A DNA stretch of 8,604 nucleotides, taken from Desulfobacteraceae bacterium (GTDB taxonomy: Bacteria; Desulfobacterota; Desulfobacteria; Desulfobacterales; Desulfosalsimonadaceae). The notes below the pieces were generated by a model that ran no database searches, was not told the origin of the DNA, and saw only the letters and a list, made by a program, of their open reading frames with translations. The translations under genes were made by a program, and so were the position numbers. The stretch is taken from NCBI GenBank assembly GCA_007136525.1, contig SLGU01000165.1:1-8604 (forward strand), given 5' to 3'. Positions 1-7,100 of the stretch are shown here, in pieces. Position 1 is the first letter of the stretch. Every line of letters begins with the position of its first letter.

Positions 1-104
1 AGGCGCGAGCAATTTTTGAAGAATTGATAGTACTTATGCGTACGTGAGATTCTTCAAAGATTGCTCGCAACGCAGATATTGGGCTTTTTACGAAGCCGTC
101 AAGG
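1..104. repeat. Palindromic intergenic element, probably dispersed, left part outside window
   Basis: The core is a long inverted repeat: arms at 5-24 and 49-68 match at 19 of 20 positions, and the one mismatch would be a G-U pair in RNA. The 24-base spacer holds a smaller palindrome (GTAC at 30-33 and 40-43). To the right, 82-86 and 93-97 form a second short stem (GGCTT/AAGCC), which lies in the motif TTTTTACGAAGCCGTC (85-100). I remember similar motifs ending repeated intergenic elements in Desulfobacterales genomes, but have not checked this. No transposase is visible, so a MITE- or REP-like element is the best description. It could also act as the 3' stem-loop of the rnd transcript, although no U-run follows the stem on the minus strand. 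The palindrome itself is certain; the outer boundaries and the dispersed nature are inferred. Confidence 0.6.
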
Positions 105-1236
105 TTATTGCATTTATCCATTGATCACCAAAGGCATTCACCTGCCAGTCTTTAAGTATTGCCATGGCCTTCAGATCGTCGATGTTTCGCGGCGCTTCAC
201 GGGCGATATGACCGATGACCGCGTTGTTGATCAGCATGGCTGGGTCGATATCGAGTTCGCCGGCTTTATGATCGCGCCATTTTTTCAGGGCGTCTATGCG
301 CCGGATGATTGTCGGCGTAGAAGGCGCTTTTTTTATTTTTGGATAGCTGGGCAGGGCTTCTTCCGGGATCTCAAGCGCGTCCGTAACGGCTTTTACAATG
401 GCATCCCCGTACATCTGAGACTGCTTTTTACTGACAATGCCGGATCGGAATAGACGGTTCTTGTCTGCGGGTTTTTTTCTGGCCAGATCCAGCAGATCGG
501 CATTGCTTAAAATTTTATAGGGGGGGCGGTCTTTTTTTTCTGCCGCTTTCAGCCGGAAAGACACCAGGTTTTCGAGTACCGCAAGACTTCGGGAATCGAG
601 CCTGCCGGCGCCTTTTATCGACATGAAAAGGGGGCGGTTGAGCTCGTCGTTTTCACCGTACCTGACTCGGCAAAGGTCCTCGCAGGTTTCAATCATCCAG
701 TCAAGCCTCTGTTTTGCTATGAGGGCGTCTTTCAGCTCATGGTAAAGGTCCGTCAGGTAGCGCACATCGTCTGCAGCATAGGCGATCATTTCTTCCGGCA
801 GCGGCCGTATGGACCAATCTTTTTTCTGGTATTTCTTGTCAACTGTTACATTGAAATGATTTTTCAGGACCGCTTCGAGGCTGGAGTATGAATATCCGAG
901 AAAGCGGCATGCCAGTTCCGTGTCAAACAGGTTCTGGATCGAAAACCCGAAATCCCTGTAAAGGCTGCGGATATCATAATCGGCCCCGTGAAAGATTTTG
1001 ACGATGGCGCTGTCTGAAAATACAGGTGCCAGGGCGGACAGATCGGCAATCGCCAGTGGGTCGATGATGAAGCAGGATCTTCCGGCTGCCATCTGGAGGA
1101 GGCACACTTTTTCCGTAAAATGATACATTGAGTCCGCTTCAAGATCCACCCCGACCATGGGGGCGGCGGACAGTGTTTCAATCGCCTTTTCGAGTGCATT
1201 GGGGGATGCTATGTAGACAGGTTGTTCGGTATGCAT
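88..1236 (-). CDS. rnd: Ribonuclease D (3'-5' exoribonuclease)
   Basis: 382 aa, a usual length for RNase D, which trims the 3' ends of tRNA precursors and other stable RNAs in the cytoplasm using two metal ions. The DEDDy exonuclease domain (about 5-175) shows Exo I with D31 and E33 (VGVDLEADS), Exo II with D88 (HGADYDIRSL) and Exo III with Y153 and D157 (YAADDVRYL). A first HRDC domain spans about 210-290 and a second about 310-378, as in classical RNase D. The ATG at 1234-1236 is the only plausible start: an in-frame TAA lies six codons upstream, inside the heptamer repeat, and no Shine-Dalgarno sequence precedes the ATG. The last five residues (TLTAS) and the stop codon lie inside the flanking palindromic element, so the C-terminus was probably altered by it, with no obvious loss of a domain. 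Transcribed divergently from thrS. Confidence 0.95.
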   Translation of the reverse strand: MHTEQPVYIASPNALEKAIETLSAAPMVGVDLEADSMYHFTEKVCLLQMAAGRSCFIIDPLAIADLSALAPVFSDSAIVKIFHGADYDIRSLYRDFGFSIQNLFDTELACRFLGYSYSSLEAVLKNHFNVTVDKKYQKKDWSIRPLPEEMIAYAADDVRYLTDLYHELKDALIAKQRLDWMIETCEDLCRVRYGENDELNRPLFMSIKGAGRLDSRSLAVLENLVSFRLKAAEKKDRPPYKILSNADLLDLARKKPADKNRLFRSGIVSKKQSQMYGDAIVKAVTDALEIPEEALPSYPKIKKAPSTPTIIRRIDALKKWRDHKAGELDIDPAMLINNAVIGHIAREAPRNIDDLKAMAILKDWQVNAFGDQWINAITLTAS

Positions 1237-1237
1237 G

Positions 1238-1272
1238 TTGTAAGTTATACGTTATAGGTTGTAAGTTAAAGG
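1238..1272. repeat. Five imperfect tandem heptamers, consensus TTRTAVG
   Basis: Five 7-base units lie head to tail at 1238-1244, 1245-1251, 1252-1258, 1259-1265 and 1266-1272. Units 1 and 4 are identical (TTGTAAG), units 2 and 3 differ by one base (TTATACG and TTATAGG), and unit 5 is the most diverged. The array starts one base from the rnd start codon and therefore fills the place where its ribosome-binding site would be; no other SD is seen. Tandem heptamers of the TTATACG type are, from memory, common between genes in Desulfobacterales. The units have diverged enough that frequent slippage is unlikely. Confidence 0.75.
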
Positions 1273-1459
1273 CATCGTTTGAATGCCCTCTGCCGTTAAG
1301 ACTTTTTTCTTGACCGGCGCAGGCAAGTTGCTTACATAACGTTTACCGGCCGAAAAGTAAATGCCGTCTTTGAAAATGTTATGAAGACCGGCCTTTCCCG
1401 GGTGCGGCGTCCACGGATGAAACCGGGGGCGCTCATTCGTTCCAATTATATTAAATATT
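1273..1459 (+). promoter_or_regulatory. thrS upstream region with possible structured leader
   Basis: This gap holds no convincing gene. Read towards thrS it contains three possible stems: 1340-1346 with 1357-1363 (7 pairs, one G-U), 1363-1370 with 1384-1392 (8 pairs with one bulged C), and 1400-1405 with 1429-1434 (6 pairs, two G-U). The last 20 bases before the start codon are almost pure A/T with TATATT and TATTAT, which could be a -10 box or an unstructured ribosome entry site. E. coli thrS is autoregulated by a leader that mimics tRNA-Thr, so a regulatory leader is reasonable, but I cannot recognise an anticodon-like loop here. No T-box consensus is visible. The stems can be read directly; their function is a guess. 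Confidence 0.35.
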
Positions 1460-3394
1460 ATGAATGGACAGTCAATGATCAATATAACATTGCCGGACGG
1501 CACGAAAAAGTGTTTTGAGAAACCTGTTGACGGGTTCGCCATTGCTGCCGCGATTTCGCCGGGGTTTGCCGGAAACTGCGTGGCAATGCAAGTCGATGGA
1601 AAATTGGTCGATATGCACCACGTCCTGGAAAGTGATGCCGAGGTGCGGTTCGTCACCAAAAAAGACCCTGAAGCCATTGAAATCCTGCGGCATACCGCGG
1701 CCCACGTCATGGCCCAGGCGGTGTGCAGCCTATACAAGGATGCCATTCTGACCATCGGGCCTGTTATAGAAGACGGTTTTTATTATGACTTTGACATGGA
1801 ACCCATTTCCGAGGCCGATTTTCCCAAAATAGAAGCGGAAATGAAGCGTATTGTGAGCGCAAAGCTGCCTGTGAAACGGCGGGAGGTTTCAAAGTCCGAA
1901 GCACTTGATTTTTATGCGAAAGACCCATACAAGCAGGAAATCGTATCGGAGCTTGAAGACGGTACCATATCATTTTACACACAAGGCGATTTCACGGATC
2001 TCTGCCGCGGCCCGCACCTGCCGGATACGGGCTTCATAAAGGCGTTCAAGCTCATGAAAGTCTCGGGTGCCTATTGGCGGGGCGATCCGGCGCGGCCCCA
2101 GTTGCAGCGCATATACGGCACCGCGTATTTCGAAAAAAAACAACTCAACGAATACCTGCATTTTCTTGAAGAGGCCAGGAAACGGGACCACCGGAAAATC
2201 GGCACGGCATTGGACCTTTTTTCCTTCAGCGACCAGGCGCCGGGTATGCCGTTTATCCACCCCGCGGGAATGGCGCTGTGGAACGCCCTGCTCGACTACT
2301 GGCGGGAGGAACACCGGGCTGCGGGGTACGTGGAAACCAAGACCCCGGTCATTCTGAACAGGAGCCTTTGGGAGCAGAGCGGGCATTGGGAGAATTACCG
2401 GGAAAACATGTACACGGTAGTCATTGATGAGATGGAGTCCGCCATCAAGCCCATGAACTGCCCCGGGGGGATGCTGCTTTTCAAGCGGAAACGGCATTCG
2501 TACCGGGATCTGCCTGTAAGGGCCGCGGAAATCGGCCTTGTGCATCGCCATGAGCTTTCGGGGGTGCTTTCCGGGCTTTTCAGGGTTAGGGCGTTTCACC
2601 AGGATGATGCGCACATCTTCATGACACCGGATATGATCGAGGACGAAATTCTGGGTGTTTTGAAACTGGTGGAACGGATGTATTTAACATTCGGCCTGGG
2701 CTTCCACCTGGAGTTGTCTACCCGTCCGGAAAAATCCATTGGTTCCGACGCCCAGTGGGATCAGGCGACAGCCGGTCTGAAAGGCGCGCTTTCGTCATAC
2801 GGTGCGGATTATGTGGTGAATGAAGGAGACGGTGCTTTTTATGGCCCCAAGATTGATATTCATATCAAGGATGCCATCGGCCGGACATGGCAGTGCGGCA
2901 CGATCCAGCTGGATATGTCCCTGCCGGAGCGGTTCGATTTGTCCTATGTCGGGGAAGACAACGAAAAACACCGCCCGGTGATGATACACCGCGTCATCTT
3001 CGGTTCCATCGAGCGGTTTATGGGAATACTGGTGGAGCACTATGCGGGCAGTTTTCCATTGTGGCTTGCACCGGTGCAGGCCGTGATCCTGCCGATCAAC
3101 GATTCACTGGTATCGTATGCGGAAGAGGTGAGCAGGACATTTGTCATTGCCGGCATAAGGTCCAGGGTCGATGACCGTACCGAAAGTCTGAATCGCAAGG
3201 TCCGTGAAGCACAGCTTCTGAAAATACCCCTGATCATAACCGTGGGCGAAAAGGAAAAAGACGCAGAAAACCTTGCCGTCAGGACACTGGACGGCAAGGT
3301 GCGTCATGGTGTGGCCCAGGGTGAGTTTATCCGCGCCGTTTCAAAGAATATCGAGCGCCGCCATCAGGACCTGGATGTCTTTGAAGACCAGTAA
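1460..3394 (+). CDS. thrS: Threonine--tRNA ligase
   Basis: 644 aa, full length. The enzyme charges tRNA-Thr with threonine using ATP and removes mischarged serine. Order: TGS domain (about 6-67), N2 editing domain with H78 and H82 (HTAAH) and C182 and H186 (CRGPH), class II catalytic core (about 245-535), anticodon-binding domain (about 538-640). The catalytic zinc ligands are present as C334 (MNCPGG), H385 and H510 (HRPVMIHR), and motif 2 has R363 (RHELSG), so both charging and editing sites look intact. Two ATGs compete for the start: 1460, given here, and 1475, which would begin MINITLPDG and has a weak GGA six bases upstream. The TGS domain fits either; 1475 may be the real one. In many bacteria infC, rpmI and rplT follow thrS; here a convergent gene follows after 18 bases, so thrS is monocistronic at its 3' end. 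Confidence 0.97.
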   Translation: MNGQSMINITLPDGTKKCFEKPVDGFAIAAAISPGFAGNCVAMQVDGKLVDMHHVLESDAEVRFVTKKDPEAIEILRHTAAHVMAQAVCSLYKDAILTIGPVIEDGFYYDFDMEPISEADFPKIEAEMKRIVSAKLPVKRREVSKSEALDFYAKDPYKQEIVSELEDGTISFYTQGDFTDLCRGPHLPDTGFIKAFKLMKVSGAYWRGDPARPQLQRIYGTAYFEKKQLNEYLHFLEEARKRDHRKIGTALDLFSFSDQAPGMPFIHPAGMALWNALLDYWREEHRAAGYVETKTPVILNRSLWEQSGHWENYRENMYTVVIDEMESAIKPMNCPGGMLLFKRKRHSYRDLPVRAAEIGLVHRHELSGVLSGLFRVRAFHQDDAHIFMTPDMIEDEILGVLKLVERMYLTFGLGFHLELSTRPEKSIGSDAQWDQATAGLKGALSSYGADYVVNEGDGAFYGPKIDIHIKDAIGRTWQCGTIQLDMSLPERFDLSYVGEDNEKHRPVMIHRVIFGSIERFMGILVEHYAGSFPLWLAPVQAVILPINDSLVSYAEEVSRTFVIAGIRSRVDDRTESLNRKVREAQLLKIPLIITVGEKEKDAENLAVRTLDGKVRHGVAQGEFIRAVSKNIERRHQDLDVFEDQ

Positions 3395-3425
3395 ACCTGC
3401 CCGGACCGGGGTTTATTCAAACCCG
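3392..3425. terminator. Hairpin region between convergent stop codons, possible bidirectional terminator
   Basis: TAAACC at 3392-3397 pairs perfectly with GGTTTA at 3410-3415, and two further C-G pairs can form inside (3400-3401 with 3408-3409). The outer triplets are the stop codons of thrS and of the opposing gene. A competing stem uses GGGTTT at 3409-3414 and AAACCC at 3419-3424 with a four-base loop. Neither is followed by a strong U-run in either direction, so this is a weak or Rho-assisted terminator at best, inferred from its position and pairing. Confidence 0.4.
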
Positions 3426-3982
3426 ACAAATCGGATGTTCACATTTATATTGATATTCAGGTTGCCGTCGTTCAGCTGTGCGACGGCTTTTGCCAGTTGA
3501 TCTTCTGCGGCATTTTTCCCGGCATCCGATTTCCCGATGGACAATTCAATCCCGGCATTTCCAGCGCCGTTCATACCGGTTGTCTTTGCTGCTTTTTGCG
3601 AGTTGTTCTGCCTGCGGGCCTGGCCATATCCTTTGACATGCTTTTTCAGGGCAGGGGACAACTCGAGTGCGTCTTTGAGTGTAAACCGGTCTTTTCCGAC
3701 TTTGCGAATAAGCCCGTATGTCTGTTCCGGGGTCAGGGCCAGGGCTTCATCCGCCAGTTTGTAGACATATCCCTGTTTTGTCTTATGCCTGCTGATAAAA
3801 TGGCCTATTTCAGTTTTTTCACTATCGCTTAACTTGGCCATGGTGCTTGAAACATTCTGAATTTTAATATCCATGCCCGCATATTGGGACATGAGCTTTG
3901 TAATTTCAGAAAGCTTCAGCTTTTCCCCTGTTCTCAGGGCGTCCACGATCAATTCACTGCTGGTTTTCTTTTTCCGTTTCAT
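3413..3982 (-). CDS. Unrecognised basic protein, possible winged-helix DNA-binding protein
   Basis: I do not recognise this 189-aa protein. It begins with a lysine-rich stretch (MKRKKK). Residues about 8-76 have the rhythm of a winged helix: two helices, a third around IQNVSSTMAKL, and a wing-like hairpin ending GYVYKL. A second helical segment (about 80-117, with TPEQTYGLIRKVGKDRFTLK) may be another small helical module. A Gly/Ala/Asn/Lys-rich linker follows (about 118-160). The last 20 residues contain an Asn/Ile alternation (NLNININVNI) that should form an amphipathic beta strand. No signal peptide or membrane segment is seen. I chose the ATG at 3980-3982, preceded by a weak ACGGGT. The frame is open further upstream, to an ATG at 4162, and a TTG at 4025-4027 lies 13 bases after a good AAGGAG, so the true start is uncertain. 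It lies downstream of the kinase on the same strand, with about 200 bases between. Nucleic-acid binding is inferred from fold-like pattern and charge only. Confidence 0.65.
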   Translation of the reverse strand: MKRKKKTSSELIVDALRTGEKLKLSEITKLMSQYAGMDIKIQNVSSTMAKLSDSEKTEIGHFISRHKTKQGYVYKLADEALALTPEQTYGLIRKVGKDRFTLKDALELSPALKKHVKGYGQARRQNNSQKAAKTTGMNGAGNAGIELSIGKSDAGKNAAEDQLAKAVAQLNDGNLNININVNIRFVGFE

Positions 3983-4023
3983 TTTTTTTACCCGTTTTTT
4001 TTGGTTTTTTTGCGCCCTGTATG

Positions 4024-4049
4024 ACAAAGGTAGGTAAAATCTCCTTTGT
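4024..4049 (-). repeat. Inverted repeat overlapping a strong Shine-Dalgarno sequence
   Basis: ACAAAGG at 4024-4030 and CCTTTGT at 4043-4049 are perfect 7-base arms around a 12-base loop. On the minus strand the first arm contains most of AAGGAG and the second contains the in-frame TTG at 4027-4025. If folded in RNA, it would hide both the ribosome-binding site and this alternative start of the downstream gene. The pairing is directly visible; regulation is inferred. Confidence 0.4.
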
Positions 4050-4138
4050 ATACTAATTTTTTTTCGCGTATTATCTTTAAGCGTTTTAAATGCTGAATCA
4101 CAGGGCAGTGTCGATAATCCATTTAGGCACAATGCATT

Positions 4139-4176
4139 ACCAAAAATAAAACGAGAATGCAATAGGTATTTTTGGT
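4139..4176. repeat. Perfect 10-base AT-rich inverted repeat after the kinase gene
   Basis: ACCAAAAATA at 4139-4148 is the exact reverse complement of TATTTTTGGT at 4167-4176, with an 18-base loop. It lies 8 bases past the kinase stop codon. The stem is AT-rich and no U-run follows it on the minus strand, so it is a poor intrinsic terminator; it could be a regulator-binding site or an mRNA 3' stem. GCATT at 4134-4138 and AATGC at 4156-4160 offer a competing pairing. Confidence 0.4.
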
Positions 4177-4183
4177 TTTCCTT

Positions 4184-7100
4184 TCATGGGAGTAAAGATG
4201 CAGGCGGGGTTTTGGGGGACAGTTTTTCCTCAAGGCGTTCTTTGAGTTGCTTCATATCTACCGGCTTGGCAATATAGCCCGTCATGCCTTCATTGACGCA
4301 TTGCCGGCGCGAACCGTCCATGGCGCCGGCAGACATTGCAATGATCACGAGGCTCTCGTTTCCGGGAATGCGACGGATCACGGCTGCGGTTTCGAAACCG
4401 TTCATGCCGGGCATCTGCAAATCCATCAGTACAGCGTCAAAGTGTTTTTCTGATGCTTTTCGTATGGCCTCCCTGCCATTGGAAGCCGTATCCACCATGA
4501 AGCCGGCGCTTTTTAGCATTTCCGGCATCACTTCACGGCTTATGGCGTTGTCATCCACAAGCAGAAGGCGTATTGACGAAGCGCCGTTTCGGGTTGACCC
4601 CGTCATGATTCTGCGGGCGGCTGCAGAATCGCGTGTATTTTTGATGTCGAGGATTCTGACCGGATCACGCCGGAAAGGGATATCAACTTCGAAATAGAAT
4701 GTAGCGCCCCTGTCCGGGTTGTTTTTTGCCCATATCCGCCCCTTCATCAGGTCGACGATGCCTTTGCTGATGGCCAGCCCCAGGCCGGTTCCGCCATAAC
4801 GCCTCGAAATGGATTTGTCTGCCTGTGAATAGGCTGTGAAAAGGCGTGAAATATCCTTCTCACATATCCCCGTACCGGTATCGGAGACGAAAAAGCGGAG
4901 GCGAACCCTGTCTTTTTTGCGTTCGATGCATTTCGCGCCGATGGTTATCCGGCCGCCTGCGGTAAACTTGAATGCATTGGCCGTGAGATTGGTCAAAACC
5001 TGTCCCATCCGGAAAGGGTCGCCGATAAGGGTCTGTGGAATGTTTTTTGAAACCGTAAAGGCCAGCACAATGTTTCTGCCCGACGTCTGGTGCATGAACA
5101 GGGTGTCAATTTTCTCCATGATCTCGGAGAGGGTGAAGTCTATGTTCTCCAATTCCACGCGGCCGGCTTCGAATTTTGATAAGTGGAGAATGTCGTCGAT
5201 GGTTTTGAGGAGCGCGGTGGCACAGTGGTTTATTTTGGCCGCATAGACCTGATCTTTCCCCCTGGTACCTTCTGCCGCCGACAGCTCGCTCAAGCCGATT
5301 ATGGCATTCAAGGGTGTTCTGATTTCATGGCTCATGTTGGCCAGAAAGATACTTTTTGCGCGGGCGGCCGCTTCCGCAGCCTTTCTTTGGCGTTCGGCCT
5401 CTTCTTTTTGTTTGCGCTCGGCAATATCGACAACCGACCCTTCATAATAGTCAATCCTGCCCTGTTCGTCAAAAATTGCCCGTGCGGAAACGGACACCCA
5501 GAAGTCGCTTCCGTCCCTGCGTTTTCCCTTTCCCTCAAAGTCTCTTATCCGCCCCTTTTCATTTAATTGCCGCTCAAAGAGCTTTTTACGGTTTTCGTCG
5601 AAAAAAAACAGGTCCACCACATTGGTTCCGGAGTCGATCAATTCTTCGGGGCCTGTATATCCGAGAATGGCCGCAAGGCTCTCGTTGACGCTGATGAACG
5701 TGCCTTCCCGGGAAACCTGGAATATCCCTTCAACGGCATTTTCAAATATGGATCGGTACTTTTTCTCAGACTCTTTGAGCCGTTTGTAAAGCGTTGCATT
5801 TTCGAGTGAAATGGCGGCTTGCGCGGAAAGCATATCGATGACAAAAACCCGCTCCTGTGTGAAGACGGCTGTTGCAGCGTCATTTTCAAGATAGATGATG
5901 CCTTTGGATTTTCCCTGGTACAGAACAGGGCTGCACAGCACGGATTTTTTTGCCTGGTTCACAAAATACGGATCATCTTCAAACTGGTGGCCGGTGTTCG
6001 CATCGGCGAGAATGACCGGCCGGCATTTGCGCACGGTATAGTTGATCATGGACAAGGGAAGATCGCCGTATTCGGCTATGGGAACCGAATGGGTGAGCCG
6101 GACGTCTTTCCATCCGATCCGGCTTTCCGCCTCCACAAAAAGCCCTTCTTCCCGTTGCAGCAGCAGCACACCCCGCTGTGCGCCGGCGTTTTCAATGATG
6201 CGCGCTATCATCGTCCGGATCAGGGTTGCCCGGTCGATTTCACGGGATATCGACCGGAACGTTTTCAAGATGGATCGCCAGTCAAATAAACTGTGGCGGC
6301 GGCCCTCGTCCTGAATTGCCGGGTATGCCGACGGTTTGCTGCCATGTGCAGCAAAGGGGGAAAGGAATGGAAAAACGGTTTCAAGTTGTGTTGCTTTTGC
6401 GGTCGCACCCCATTTCAGGTAAGCGAACCGGGCATTTGCCAGACAGGTGGCTGCGGCTTCCATGTTGCCTGTTTCCATGAAAAAGCGGGCGCTGCACTCA
6501 TTTGCAACCGCTTCATCCTGGGCAAAGCCGTTTTTCATGGCATACTGGATTGCCGCCTGGTAAAGCCCGGTAGCGACCCCGGATTTCCCTGTAATCCTGG
6601 ATGTTTCAGCACATATCAGCATATGCTTGTGATGATAATTGTCGCTGCAATTGTCCGCCCATATCATAAAGCGCTTTTTGATGCGTTTGATGCGTCGAAG
6701 CAGCTTCTTTTTTTCCCGCCGCGAGGCATTCGGATAAATGCGTGCCATGCAGAGGGCGCGGTAAAAATGATAATCCGGCCCAAAGGCCTGCCCCTGTAAG
6801 CCGCGCCTGGTATCCATTCGGGGATTTGCCGTTTCAATGGCTTTTTCGTAATGACCGTCAATAAAGTATAACTGAGTTTTCAGCGTCTGGTAATAGTCAA
6901 AAATGCCGGTGTGAACAGACTGTGCCGCCGTGTTCCTGATAAATGACACCTCGTTGAATGTTTCCCCGTCAAGGTCTGAGATTCCCCTTGTGCCGCCTTG
7001 AAGGGCCGAAACGTACCTTGAAGACACTTCACAGAACCAGCCAATGGCGTCATGCCCCATCCGGGTGATCAGCCGCGTGGCGTTTTCGATTTCCTCGCTG

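Larger units (their letters stand above)
3983..4183 (-). promoter_or_regulatory. AT-rich gap between kinase and small basic gene
   Basis: About 200 bases without a convincing gene. On the minus strand it contains a possible -10 box, GATAAT (4075-4070), without a clear -35, then a strong AAGGAG (4046-4041) and long A-runs up to the chosen ATG. Two inverted repeats lie here and are listed separately. The region probably ends the kinase transcript, starts the downstream one, or both; the promoter assignment is weak. Confidence 0.3.

Noticed and set aside
61..453. 130-aa plus-strand open frame at the left edge
   Set aside because: It is antisense to the second HRDC domain of rnd and starts inside the palindromic element.
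1273..1459. T-box riboswitch upstream of thrS
   Set aside because: No conserved T-box core sequence and no terminator with a U-run; only unrelated short stems are seen.
1252..1755. 167-aa minus-strand open frame spanning the thrS leader and 5' end
   Set aside because: Most of it lies antisense to the thrS TGS and editing-domain start, it ends in the heptamer array, and its sequence shows no domain pattern.
1970..2614. 214-aa minus-strand open frame
   Set aside because: Wholly antisense to the conserved thrS catalytic region; a Pro/Arg-rich shadow of GC-biased codons.
3983..4162. Extended N-terminus of the small basic protein starting at ATG 4162
   Set aside because: The added 60 residues are low in domain-like pattern, are encoded by an AT-rich region with inverted repeats, and the ATG at 4162 has no Shine-Dalgarno sequence.
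5819..6289. 156-aa plus-strand open frame
   Set aside because: Antisense to the GAF domain of the kinase, with no recognisable domain.
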